64,000 nt of DNA from Mycolicibacterium sphagni. Lineage in GTDB: Bacteria > Actinomycetota > Actinomycetes > Mycobacteriales > Mycobacteriaceae. The stretch covers positions 1-64,000 of the forward strand of contig NZ_VBSB01000010.1 in the NCBI RefSeq assembly GCF_013337765.1, written 5' to 3'. Each line of letters begins with the position of its first letter. Position 1 is the first letter of the stretch. Below are positions 24,745 through 33,094 of the stretch, in pieces. The notes under the pieces were generated by a model, which was not told the origin of the DNA, made no database searches, and saw nothing but the letters and a program-made list of their open reading frames with translations. A program made the position numbers and the translations under genes.

Positions 24745-26442
24745 GTGCGGGCAGTTGATGCGCCCAGCACCCAGGCATTACGGGGCTGGCAGCGACGGGC
24801 GTTGGTCAAGTATCTGACCGCTAAGCCGCGTGATTTCCTGGCCGTCGCGACCCCCGGCGCCGGTAAGACAACCTTTGCTCTGCGGATCGTCGCCGAACTT
24901 CTCGCCGAGGGCATCGTCGAGGCCGTCACGATCGTCGTCCCGACTGAACACCTCAAGGTCCAGTGGGCACAGGCAGCCGCCCGGCAGGGCATCTCCCTGG
25001 ATCCCAAGTTCTCCAACTCCAACTCGCAGACCTCCGCGGAGTACCACGGCGTCGTCGTCACCTACGCCCAGGTCGCCAGCCACCCGACCCGGCACCGGGT
25101 GCGCACCGAGAACCGCAAGACCCTCGTCGTGTTCGACGAGATCCACCACGGCGGTGACGCCAAGACGTGGGGCGACGCCATCCGGGAGGCGTTCGACGAC
25201 GCGACCCGGCGGCTGTCACTGACCGGCACACCCTTCCGCAGCGACGACAGCGCGATCCCGTTCATCACGTACGAGACCGGCCCCGACGGCTTCGCCCGCT
25301 CGCAGGCCGACCACACCTACGGCTATTCCGACGCGCTGGCCGACGGCGTCGTGCGCCCGGTGATGTTCATGGCCTATTCGGGCGAAGCCCGTTGGCGCGA
25401 CAGTGCCGGCGAGGAGCACGCGGCACGCCTCGGCGAACCCCTGACCGCCGAGCAGACCGCGCGGGCGTGGAAGACCGCGCTCAACCCGGCCGGCGAATGG
25501 ATGCCCGCGGTGATCGCCGCCGCCGATACCCGGCTGCGCGGGCTTCGCGAACACGTGCCCGACGCCGGCGGCATGATCATCGCCTCCGACCAGACCGCCG
25601 CCCGCGCCTATGCCGACCTGCTGGTCAAGATCACCGGTGAGGCGCCGACGGTCGTGCTCTCCGACGACAAGGGCGCCTCGGATCGCATCTCGCAGTTCTC
25701 GGCGAGTACGTCGCGCTGGCTGGTCGCCGTGCGCATGGTGTCCGAAGGCGTCGACGTGCCGCGCCTTGCAGTGGGCGTGTACGCCACCAGTGCCTCGACC
25801 CCGCTGTTCTTCGCCCAGGCGATCGGCCGGTTCGTGCGGTCCCGTAGGCCCGGCGAAACCGCCTGCATCTTCTTGCCGTCCGTGCCCAACCTGCTGCTGC
25901 TGGCCAGCGAGATGGAAGCCCAGCGCAACCACGTGCTCGGCAAGCCGCACCGGGAGAACCTCGAGGACGATCCCCTCGAGGCCGAGCTGGCCAAGCAGAA
26001 CCGCGACGAGCCCGACGACGGCGAGAACAAGATCGAATACCTCGGCGCCGACGCCGAACTCGACCAGGTGATCTTCGACGGGTCGTCGTTCGGGACGGCG
26101 ACGCCCGCGGGCAGTGACGAGGAGGCGGACTATCTCGGCATCCCCGGCCTGCTCGATGCCGCATCGATGCGAGATCTGTTGCGGCGCAGGCAAGAAGAGC
26201 AGATCGAAAAGCGCACGGCCAGCGGCGAGGTGCCGCGACTGACCACCCACGGCCAGCTGCGGGATCTGCGCCGTGAGCTCAACGCCCTGGTGTCGCTGGC
26301 GCACCACCGCACCGGCAAGACACACGGACAGATCCACAACGAACTGCGCCGGGTCTGCGGCGGCCCGCCGGTGGCAGCGGCCACCACCGACCAGCTCAAG
26401 GCGCGCATCGAGGCCGTCCGCGGCCTGACGTCGTCGACCTGA
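24745..26442 (+). CDS. Superfamily 2 DEAD/DEAH-box helicase (XPB-like)
   Basis: 565 residues. Motif Q/I: LRGWQRRALVKYL and ATPGAGKTTFALR; motif II VVFDEIHHGG (DEIH); motif III LTGTPFRSDDS; motif V/VI VSEGVDVPRLAVGV and AQAIGRFVRSRRPGE with the arginine finger. These identify an ATP-driven nucleic-acid translocase of the XPB/Ercc3-like branch; an extra C-terminal region (about 430-565) has QEEQIEKRTASGEVP and a helical end. GTG 24745 has GGAGAGGAG upstream. No nuclease or restriction partner is adjacent, so a repair or RNA role is as likely as defence. It lies just outside the biosynthetic cluster. Confidence 0.87.
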   Translation: MRAVDAPSTQALRGWQRRALVKYLTAKPRDFLAVATPGAGKTTFALRIVAELLAEGIVEAVTIVVPTEHLKVQWAQAAARQGISLDPKFSNSNSQTSAEYHGVVVTYAQVASHPTRHRVRTENRKTLVVFDEIHHGGDAKTWGDAIREAFDDATRRLSLTGTPFRSDDSAIPFITYETGPDGFARSQADHTYGYSDALADGVVRPVMFMAYSGEARWRDSAGEEHAARLGEPLTAEQTARAWKTALNPAGEWMPAVIAAADTRLRGLREHVPDAGGMIIASDQTAARAYADLLVKITGEAPTVVLSDDKGASDRISQFSASTSRWLVAVRMVSEGVDVPRLAVGVYATSASTPLFFAQAIGRFVRSRRPGETACIFLPSVPNLLLLASEMEAQRNHVLGKPHRENLEDDPLEAELAKQNRDEPDDGENKIEYLGADAELDQVIFDGSSFGTATPAGSDEEADYLGIPGLLDAASMRDLLRRRQEEQIEKRTASGEVPRLTTHGQLRDLRRELNALVSLAHHRTGKTHGQIHNELRRVCGGPPVAAATTDQLKARIEAVRGLTSST

Positions 26443-26476
26443 CCCATCGCGGTCACAGACCCGATACGCTCACGTC

Positions 26477-27829
26477 ATGGGAGAGCTGACTGAGTTGCCC
26501 TCCAGCAGGTCTCAAATCCCCACCGCGCCTGGACGATTGCCGTTCGTCGGCCATGCGCACCTGGTGACCGGCGATCCCAGGCAGCTCTTGCTCGACGCGC
26601 CTGCACTCGGCCCGATCGTCCGCGTGTACCTAGGTCCGCGCGCCTCCTACATGCTCACGACGCCGGAACTCATCAGGGATGTGAGTCTCGGCCGGGCTGG
26701 CGCCTTCCACCGCGAACCGATGCGGGAAGCCATCCACGAACTGGTCAACGGCGCCACGAATGTGCTCAGCGGCGCCGAACACGACTTGCGGCGCAGGCTG
26801 ATTGCTCCCGTCTTTCGACAAGGTCGACTCGCCGAGTACGGGCACACCGTCGCCGCGATCGCCGAGGACTGGGCCGCCTCACTTGACAGCGGTGTTCACG
26901 GAGATCTTCGGCCCTCGGTGCATCAGCTGGTCATGCGCACCATGCTGGCAACGTTGTTTCGAGCGGATTCCGACGCCGATGAGATCGGCGTCATTCGCGA
27001 CCGGACGCCCTGGCTGCTCAGTGAAGTCATCGTTCGCGGAGCCCTGCCCAAGACAGTTCGACAGCTACGGGTGCTGGCCGACCGTCGATTTGTCGCGCAG
27101 TCCCGACAAGTACGCGCGGCCATGAGATCGCTGATCGAGCACCGACGCGACGACCCGGACCAGGGCGACATGCTGTCGGCACTTCTGCACCATGTCGATG
27201 ACGAGACCGGAACGTCGTTGTCTGACGACAACCTGATCGACGAGCTGCTCCTGGCGCTCGCGGCGGGTATCGGCTCACAGTCGTCGATCTTCTCCTGGCT
27301 CATCTACGAAGTGGTCCGCGAACCCGAAATCGCTTCGCGGATCTACGCAGAGCTCGATTCCGTTGTTGGCGACAGACCCATCGAGGCGGCGCAGGCGCCG
27401 GCACTGCCATACCTGCGCAACGCAATCACCGAGACATTGCGACTGTGGGCGCCGTGGATCAGCGTGCTCACCACCGATGGTCCAGCACGCATCGGCTCAG
27501 CGGAATTTCCGGACGGAACGAACATTTTGTTCAGCCCGCTGATGGTGCACCTCCAGGAGCAGTACTTTCCGAACCCGTTGGTGTTCGAGCCCGACCGGTG
27601 GGAATCCGGGCCCGCCGAACACGACGCCATGATGCCGTTCGGAGTGGGCCAACGACATTGCCCGGGAAGCCAATTCGCGCTGCTGTCCATCACATTGCAG
27701 GCCGCGGCACTGTTCTCGCGCTGGCAACCGGAGCTACCGGCTGGATTCACGATCAAGCCGCAAGGCAAGGACTTCGTGCTGTCACCGAGGTCGTTGCCGG
27801 TGGTGCTGACGCCGCGGCAGCGCCCCTAG
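26477..27829 (+). CDS. Cytochrome P450 with altered I-helix
   Basis: 450 residues. Heme loop FGVGQRHCPGSQFA (Cys about 395), ExxR as ETLRLW, and FEPDRW are intact, so heme binding is expected. The I-helix reads LALAAGIGSQSS: the usual (A/G)GxD/E-T pair is replaced by Gly and Ser, so proton delivery to bound oxygen must differ or the reaction may not be ordinary hydroxylation. No N-terminal membrane anchor is seen. It converges on the glycosyltransferase with a 4-bp stop-to-stop overlap and is probably part of the biosynthetic cluster though on the other strand; electron-transfer partners are not in the window. Confidence 0.9.
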   Translation: MGELTELPSSRSQIPTAPGRLPFVGHAHLVTGDPRQLLLDAPALGPIVRVYLGPRASYMLTTPELIRDVSLGRAGAFHREPMREAIHELVNGATNVLSGAEHDLRRRLIAPVFRQGRLAEYGHTVAAIAEDWAASLDSGVHGDLRPSVHQLVMRTMLATLFRADSDADEIGVIRDRTPWLLSEVIVRGALPKTVRQLRVLADRRFVAQSRQVRAAMRSLIEHRRDDPDQGDMLSALLHHVDDETGTSLSDDNLIDELLLALAAGIGSQSSIFSWLIYEVVREPEIASRIYAELDSVVGDRPIEAAQAPALPYLRNAITETLRLWAPWISVLTTDGPARIGSAEFPDGTNILFSPLMVHLQEQYFPNPLVFEPDRWESGPAEHDAMMPFGVGQRHCPGSQFALLSITLQAAALFSRWQPELPAGFTIKPQGKDFVLSPRSLPVVLTPRQRP

Positions 27830-29109
27830 CCCGCCGCGACCTTCTCGACGATGTCGCAGACACGAGGCACACCGTCACCCCGCTCCCGAATTGTGACGGC
27901 CAGAGCCTCAGCGCGAGAACGCGTTTGATCGTCCAGCACGATGTCGATCCCGCGGCTGAGCGTATCGGCCCGAAGTTTGGGAAAGGGAATGTGTGCACCG
28001 ATGCCGAGTTGCTCGACCTGATGGCCCCAGAACGGCTGATCCATGGATACCGAGCAGACCAGGGTCGGCACACCGGCACGGGCACTTTCGAACAGAGTGC
28101 CAACTCCGCCGTGGTGAACCGCCGCCCGGCAGTGCGGGAAGATCAGATCGTGAGCCATATTGTCGACAACCTTGACATTGGGTCCGGTTTTGAGGGCCTG
28201 CATATCCACATGGGCGCCATCGACACCGACCAGAGCCCGCTGACCTCTGCGCTCGCAGATCTGCTCGATCAGGCCGATCACCGAGCCGAAATCCAGGATC
28301 GGCATACTGCCGAACCCGAAGAATATCGGCGGTTCTCCGTCGGCGATCCACTGCAGCACCTCGGCATGTTGAACGGCGAGCTCGCCGATCGCCTCCCGCG
28401 CCGACCTCGGAAACCACAGAAAACCGGCGAAGGGCCGCGCCGCACCCCACTCTTCGGCCAGGCCGGGCACCAGTGCCGGGTCGTAGATCTGTACCTCGGG
28501 CACACCACGTTTGATCAAGGCAGCCTCGGTGCTGGCCTTGGTAGGCGGTAGATCGAGCTTCGCGCGCAGATTGTTGATGTACTTGCGGAAGAGCAATGTG
28601 CGCAGCTTGTCGGCCACCGTCCAGAGACCTCGATTGACGAAGCGAGGCGTGGGCCAGTGATGAGGCAATGAACTCGGCGGGGCGTAGCAGCTGTTCTTGC
28701 TGGACGGATAGGTCTGCAATGTCACCATCGGGACATCGAGTGCCTCGGCCAGCGACACCGAGCGGTCTTCGCTGAAGGTGATGGACACGATCATCTCCGT
28801 GCCACTGGCGATGTCGATCAACTCGTCGTCCATCTGGTCGGCGTATTCCCGCATCTGCCTGGACACCATCGCAAGCATCTTCGCCGAGTTGCCGGCAGCC
28901 AATACCCGCTGGCCCTCCGGTGACGAATAGAGTGCGTTCACGTCCGGGCCGAATTGGCGAACGGCCAGGCCGGTATTCGCGACGAAATCGACGAAATTCG
29001 GTGGTGCGCCGACGAGCACGGTGTGTCCACGCCGCTGCAGCTCCAAGCCCGCGGCCACCATGGGCTGAACGTCACCGCGGCTGCCGACGATGGGGATGAG
29101 GATTCGCAC
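27826..29109 (-). CDS. GT1 (UGT/MGT-like) glycosyltransferase
   Basis: 427 residues, GT-B fold. N-terminal MRILIPIVGSRGDVQPMVAA is the family start; the donor-binding C-terminal motif is HHGGVGTLFESARAGVP followed by SMDQPFWGHQVEQLG, with the conserved Asp-Gln. Relatives glycosylate sterols, macrolides and mycobacterial glycopeptidolipids. It is the last gene of the eight-gene minus-strand operon, 12 bp after the UbiA gene, and probably adds a sugar to the finished lipid or prenyl product. The sugar (UDP-glucose, dTDP-deoxysugar) cannot be read from the sequence. ATG 29109 fits the family. Confidence 0.9.
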   Translation of the reverse strand: MRILIPIVGSRGDVQPMVAAGLELQRRGHTVLVGAPPNFVDFVANTGLAVRQFGPDVNALYSSPEGQRVLAAGNSAKMLAMVSRQMREYADQMDDELIDIASGTEMIVSITFSEDRSVSLAEALDVPMVTLQTYPSSKNSCYAPPSSLPHHWPTPRFVNRGLWTVADKLRTLLFRKYINNLRAKLDLPPTKASTEAALIKRGVPEVQIYDPALVPGLAEEWGAARPFAGFLWFPRSAREAIGELAVQHAEVLQWIADGEPPIFFGFGSMPILDFGSVIGLIEQICERRGQRALVGVDGAHVDMQALKTGPNVKVVDNMAHDLIFPHCRAAVHHGGVGTLFESARAGVPTLVCSVSMDQPFWGHQVEQLGIGAHIPFPKLRADTLSRGIDIVLDDQTRSRAEALAVTIRERGDGVPRVCDIVEKVAAG

Positions 29110-29121
29110 AGGTGTGCCTTT

Positions 29122-30033
29122 CTAGCTATGAACGAGACCTTGTCCGACGATGCAGAGATAGAAAACGATGACGAAAGCTGTTGGCAGGCCGCGAGGATGA
29201 TCGTTGGCCCGCCTGACGAAAAAGGTCCACGCCGAGATACCCGGCAACGCTGCGGCCGCAAGGGGCAGCCAGGCGATCGCCGACCAGTCCCCCGCCCAGC
29301 GCCACGGCATGGTGATCAGCAATTCCACAAGCACTGCGAACAAACCGAAAAGACAAGCCACCACCCCGCTCGCGGTAGCGCCGACGACTCGCGAATACGA
29401 GCGCTGATCGTCGGCGTCCGCCGCTCGCGTGGTTTTTCGCGCCAACTCCACATGCAGGAACGCGGCTGTGAACACCAGCGGCACGGCCACCAGCCGCGCC
29501 CAGGATGCATCGCCGGTACCCGGCTGGCCGGTCATCGCGAAAGCTGTTGCCAGGAACTGTGCGGGGCAGGCCGCGACAAGGTTGACGATCGGGTTGTCCC
29601 GCACCACGTAAATACGGGACTCCAGCCACCAGAGGACAAGGCTGTACGCCAGGACGAGCGCCACCAGCACAGCGGTCCAGACCGAAACCGTCGCCCCCAG
29701 CGCCAGGGCCACCGCGGCGGTCGGCACCATGGCGACCCGCAGTTCGTGGGCGCTGATTCGACCTTGCACCAGTGGCCGCTCTGGGTTGTGCACCGTGTCG
29801 TAATCGAGATCCTTCTGGTCATCGACCATCCGCAGGAAGACACCAGTCGCGCTCAGCGCCAATATCTTCAGCGCGGTATCCCAGGACGGCCGCCACGGAC
29901 CGGATGAATGTCCGATGACGACGATCAGGCTCTCGACCGCGACGACCCACAGCGCCAGATAGATCGGATAGACCGGCAGGCATCGTTCGACGATGAATGC
30001 GCCGATCCCACCTGTCCGCCGCGAAACCGTCAT
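29122..30033 (-). CDS. UbiA-family membrane prenyltransferase
   Basis: 303 residues, eight to nine membrane helices. The first Asp-rich motif is VDDQKDLDYDTVHNPERPL (about residues 70-88), fitting DxxDxxxD with the following HPxRP loop. The second conserved region is VELARKTTRAADADDQRSY, like the E-x-x-R-K ... Y-S signature of UbiA enzymes. These enzymes join a prenyl diphosphate to an aromatic or hydroxyl acceptor at the membrane. Starts with ATG overlapping the AfsA-like stop by 4 bp. With an AfsA-like enzyme, the acceptor may be a small acylated alcohol or butenolide; alternative acceptors are a phenol or sugar phosphate. Donor unknown. Confidence 0.9.
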   Translation of the reverse strand: MTVSRRTGGIGAFIVERCLPVYPIYLALWVVAVESLIVVIGHSSGPWRPSWDTALKILALSATGVFLRMVDDQKDLDYDTVHNPERPLVQGRISAHELRVAMVPTAAVALALGATVSVWTAVLVALVLAYSLVLWWLESRIYVVRDNPIVNLVAACPAQFLATAFAMTGQPGTGDASWARLVAVPLVFTAAFLHVELARKTTRAADADDQRSYSRVVGATASGVVACLFGLFAVLVELLITMPWRWAGDWSAIAWLPLAAAALPGISAWTFFVRRANDHPRGLPTAFVIVFYLCIVGQGLVHS

Positions 30034-30947
30034 TCCATGAATGCCAGTTCGACAGTGGCTCTGGTCTGACCGGACTGTGTCACGTCACCCCGGAACGTGA
30101 GCGGGTCGTCAACGCCCTGGGCCATCGCGACGGTGCTCACACTGTCCATCTCGGTGAAGGAGTGGAAGTCAATTCTCAGCCAGGAGGGGCCGACGAGACT
30201 CGAGGCCCGCGTATCGGCGATGGCCAGTGACAGCTGACGGGTTGCCTCGATGATGAGTCCGCCGGGCAGATGGTCCAGAGGATGGTCGAAAATCGTGGGG
30301 TGACTGATGTCCACGATGAGTGGCGCACTGGCCGAAGCATTTTCGGGAGACTGGACCGGTTCGCCGATCACAACGTTCTGCATCCGTGTCCGCCCGACGG
30401 ACCGGGGATCGGGCGGAGCTGGTTGCGGCCCGGGTTCCCACGCCGCCCCGGCGCGGAACGACTGCCATTTCGCCAGCGACATCCATCCGAACGCCCCGGA
30501 CAGTTCCATCGCCTTCGTGCCGTCGTGGGACGCTACGGCCTGGACTTCCAGGCCATGTACCGCGTCGCGCCCTTCACGGCGAAGTTCCCTCTGCACAACG
30601 ATGTTCAGTTCAAGATCCAATGTCGACGACCCGCGCTCGAGCTGGGCGAAATCGACCACGGAGAGCTCGTAGTAGCGCACGGTGTGTCGGGCGTCGAGTG
30701 GCACGTCGTAGAAGAGATGGCTGGCGGCGATGCACCCTTGGCGAAATGCCTCCATGACCAAAAGCGGGTCGTGGTACTCGCCCTGACGCCCCAACCCGTC
30801 GGTGTGAAAGCTGTGCAGCCGAGGTAGCTGGGCATGCACCAACCATCCGTCGGCCTGGCCGCTCACCGAGGTGACAAGCACTTCGCCAACCGCCTGTTTG
30901 TGCACCAACTCCCGCGGAATCGTCTGAGAATAGTTCTCCCCGTTCAT
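30030..30947 (-). CDS. AfsA/ScbA-like gamma-butyrolactone biosynthesis protein
   Basis: 305 residues with the two AfsA hot-dog repeats. Repeat 1: ELVHKQAVGEVLVTS at the N-terminus and HDPLLVMEAFRQGC (Glu 66, Arg 69). Repeat 2: SHPTIFDHPLDHLPGGLIIE followed by ATRQ (Glu 234, Arg 237). These correspond to the conserved DPLLVAEAMRQ and HPTLF...NDHVPGMLLLEAARQ blocks of Streptomyces AfsA, with both Glu/Arg pairs kept. AfsA joins a beta-ketoacyl-ACP to dihydroxyacetone phosphate. An AGGTGAT ribosome site lies at the end of the upstream gene. The acyl-ACP could be supplied by the FAAL and ACP encoded upstream. Whether the partner here is DHAP is unknown. Confidence 0.93.
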   Translation of the reverse strand: MNGENYSQTIPRELVHKQAVGEVLVTSVSGQADGWLVHAQLPRLHSFHTDGLGRQGEYHDPLLVMEAFRQGCIAASHLFYDVPLDARHTVRYYELSVVDFAQLERGSSTLDLELNIVVQRELRREGRDAVHGLEVQAVASHDGTKAMELSGAFGWMSLAKWQSFRAGAAWEPGPQPAPPDPRSVGRTRMQNVVIGEPVQSPENASASAPLIVDISHPTIFDHPLDHLPGGLIIEATRQLSLAIADTRASSLVGPSWLRIDFHSFTEMDSVSTVAMAQGVDDPLTFRGDVTQSGQTRATVELAFME

Positions 30948-30954
30948 ATTCCCA

Positions 30955-31800
30955 TCACCTTCTGCCTCGGTGCATCGGCAGATAAGCCGATTCGATCACG
31001 ATGTGAATCCACGGATCGATCGAGATGTCTCGCCTCTCCGCGTCGGCCAATGCCGCCAGCCATTCCGCGCCGCTTCGCGGTCTCGCCCCGGTAACGAAGC
31101 CACCCAGGTCAGTCCAGACCGCGTCTTGCGCGGCGGCAAGGTCAGTGCTCTTACACTCCAGGCTAGACTCGATGCCCTCGACGATTCGAACGGCGTCTGC
31201 CGAAGCGTCGACGCCACCGGCAGACGCAGAAATCACGGCACCGAGCTGCGACTCGGGAAAGTAGATGCTCAGCTCCCGCAACACATCGTCGGGATCGTCG
31301 GGAGTGTGCACCTTGTTGAGCAGATACGTTCCGGCCGCCAGCGCGTGCCGCAGATGGTCCGGCTTTCGCTGTGCCGGGTCTGCTGGCCCCTTGTCGGCTG
31401 TCAACCGAACCGATACCGGTTGCTCGCGGTCGGGATGGCTGACGACCAGTACAACCGACGGCGACAACGACGCAAGCCGATCGGCGAGCCGGCGACGTTC
31501 GGGAGTGGCGTGGTGCCAGTTGAAGTACCAGAGAGCCCGGATGTGCAACGGAGTCAGTTGCACCGCACATGCCGCAACGATGCGGTAGCGATGTTCGAGA
31601 AGCCAGGCGATGGCAGCGCCCATCGCTCCGGTCACTGCCGCATCCGGTTTGAGAAGCAGTACCCCGTGGTCATGCGCAAACGCATCACGATCGATGTCGA
31701 GCGCGGCCAATGCATCGCACGTCTCGATGAAGTAGGTGTCCTCGTCGTACCTGCTGGCTCGATGCACCGGTATCGATTCGGCGCTGGCTGCGCGGCTCAT
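30955..31800 (-). CDS. Divergent nucleoside-diphosphate-kinase-like protein
   Basis: 281 residues. From about residue 45 to 185 it follows the NDK fold: GVLLLKPDAAVTGAMGAAIA matches the 'LIKPDGVxRGLVG' strand and helix; LLEHRYRIVAACAVQLT follows; LRHALAAGTYLLNKVHTPDD then aligns with 'IRGDFGxxxxxNxVHGSDS', keeping Asn162 and His165 (the phosphorylated His of NDK). An Arg equivalent (R151) is also present. Family NDKs are about 140 residues; here there are extra N-terminal and about 95 C-terminal residues. It probably phosphorylates a pathway intermediate or a protein rather than bulk NDP. It overlaps the SDR by 4 bp (ATGA) and precedes afsA-like by 7 bp. Confidence 0.75.
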   Translation of the reverse strand: MSRAASAESIPVHRASRYDEDTYFIETCDALAALDIDRDAFAHDHGVLLLKPDAAVTGAMGAAIAWLLEHRYRIVAACAVQLTPLHIRALWYFNWHHATPERRRLADRLASLSPSVVLVVSHPDREQPVSVRLTADKGPADPAQRKPDHLRHALAAGTYLLNKVHTPDDPDDVLRELSIYFPESQLGAVISASAGGVDASADAVRIVEGIESSLECKSTDLAAAQDAVWTDLGGFVTGARPRSGAEWLAALADAERRDISIDPWIHIVIESAYLPMHRGRR

Positions 31801-32852
31801 GCCAAGCTCCTCTTCGCTTGCAAACGGGCAAGAACCTCGTCAACCGACGGCTCCGGGCGACCTAAATATCCGGTGCGCAAGCAGGAATCGAGCAGGCGCC
31901 GAAAGTACCCCGGGCCGATCGCCGGCGGTGTGACGCCGAGCCGCTCGCGGGTGTTGGCGCTGTCGAATTCCACTCGCCGCCGCAGATAGCTGGTATAGAG
32001 GGCACCGACTTTCTGAAAGTAGCGTCGCTCGATGTCGTCGAGGTCATCTTCGCTGAAGGTGCTGGGAGGCACGAACGCCGGGATGTGGAAGCTCGGGTAC
32101 TCGGCAAGGACGTCGGAAACCACTTGCAGTGAGAGCGAATTGGAGCCGACCGCATGGAAGGTGCGGCCGACGTTGTCGGCGAAGTTCTCGATGGAGGCAA
32201 CGACGACGTCGGCGACGTGACCGATCGGGACCAGTCCCAGGGTCGCCGCATAGTTCCCGGGCAGCGTCCGCAACTTGCCTTCGACGACGACCTTGAGCAG
32301 TTGGTAAATGTGCTTGTAGACGGAGGTATTGCCGGTCCGATATTCGCCGGTCACGATGCCCGGGCGGACGATCACCGATCGCAGTCCCGACGCGGCGACG
32401 AGCTGCTCGGCCCGATACTTGCTGTGTTCGTAGTCGTTGCTGAACCGTTGGCCGATGTCGAGCTGACTTTCCCGGAAAACCCCTTCGGTGTCGCCGCATA
32501 CGTAGGTTGTGCTCAGGTACACGAAGCCGGCATCGAGACGACGCGCCAACGCCAACGCGTTGGCGGTCCCGTCGACATTGAGCTCGGTATAGCTGTGCTG
32601 CGGCAGCCCGAAGTCGGTGACCGCGGCGCAATGCACCACCAAGCCGACGTCGCCCGTGAGCCCCGACAGGCTCTGCTGATCGAGCCCGAGATTTTCCCGC
32701 CGAACGTCACCTCGCAACACCCGCGGGGCGGCAGCGGGCCGGTCGTGTGCCAGCGCGATGACGTCGTGCCCCCGCCTGGCCAGTCGGCGGATGACCTCAC
32801 CACCGACATGTCCGGCGCCACCCGTGACCAGGACGGCATTGCCCGTGTTCAT
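31797..32852 (-). CDS. NAD(P)-dependent SDR, thioester-reductase/epimerase-like
   Basis: 351 residues of the extended SDR type. Cofactor motif VLVTGGAGHVGGEVIRRL, VVHCAAVTDFG, the Ser/Thr in FVYLSTTYVCGDTEG, and YEHSKYRAEQL for Tyr/Lys. It resembles stand-alone thioester reductase-domain (NAD-binding-4) proteins more than sugar epimerases, and an upstream ACP and acyl-AMP ligase support reduction of an ACP-bound acyl chain to aldehyde or alcohol; reduction of a butenolide, as BprA does in A-factor synthesis, is the alternative. ATG 32852 overlaps the ACP stop by 4 bp, and the stop overlaps the next gene likewise. Confidence 0.85.
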   Translation of the reverse strand: MNTGNAVLVTGGAGHVGGEVIRRLARRGHDVIALAHDRPAAAPRVLRGDVRRENLGLDQQSLSGLTGDVGLVVHCAAVTDFGLPQHSYTELNVDGTANALALARRLDAGFVYLSTTYVCGDTEGVFRESQLDIGQRFSNDYEHSKYRAEQLVAASGLRSVIVRPGIVTGEYRTGNTSVYKHIYQLLKVVVEGKLRTLPGNYAATLGLVPIGHVADVVVASIENFADNVGRTFHAVGSNSLSLQVVSDVLAEYPSFHIPAFVPPSTFSEDDLDDIERRYFQKVGALYTSYLRRRVEFDSANTRERLGVTPPAIGPGYFRRLLDSCLRTGYLGRPEPSVDEVLARLQAKRSLA

Positions 32853-33094
32853 GGCCGTTCCTTCTGAGCTCGAACCAGATCGACCAGATCGCCCACCGTC
32901 GAAACACCGATGAGCACTTCTGGATTCAGCTGCGGTAGCCCAAACGCGCGCTCGACTGCAATCGACAATTCGAGTAGCCGCAGCGATGTGTATCCGAGGT
33001 CGCCGACCAGCGCGCTACTCAGATCGGGCTCGCCGGCGGTGTCGGGAGCCATTGCCGCGACCAGCACCAGAACGTCTTCACTGATGTCGGTCAT
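32849..33094 (-). CDS. Acyl carrier protein
   Basis: 81 residues, complete single carrier domain. The pantetheine attachment site is LVGDLGYTSLRLLELSIAVE, where the Ser in YTSLRL replaces the usual D-S-L; the following helices ERAFGLPQL and VSTVGDLVDLV are in place. The Asp usually before Ser is Thr, so recognition by the phosphopantetheinyl transferase may be altered. It lies directly after the FAAL-fusion (4-bp overlap) and before the reductase (4-bp overlap), making it the likely carrier of the acyl group for both this reductase and the AfsA-like enzyme. Confidence 0.9.
   Translation of the reverse strand: MTDISEDVLVLVAAMAPDTAGEPDLSSALVGDLGYTSLRLLELSIAVERAFGLPQLNPEVLIGVSTVGDLVDLVRAQKERP

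Noticed and set aside
24745..26442. Restriction or defence system centred on the helicase
   Set aside because: No methylase, nuclease or other defence gene lies beside it; cupin and P450 neighbours do not fit.
30030..30947. FabZ-like dehydratase identity for the hot-dog protein
   Set aside because: The two-repeat arrangement and DPLLVxExxRQ / HPTxF...DHxPGxxxxEAxRQ blocks are AfsA-specific; FabZ is a single short domain.
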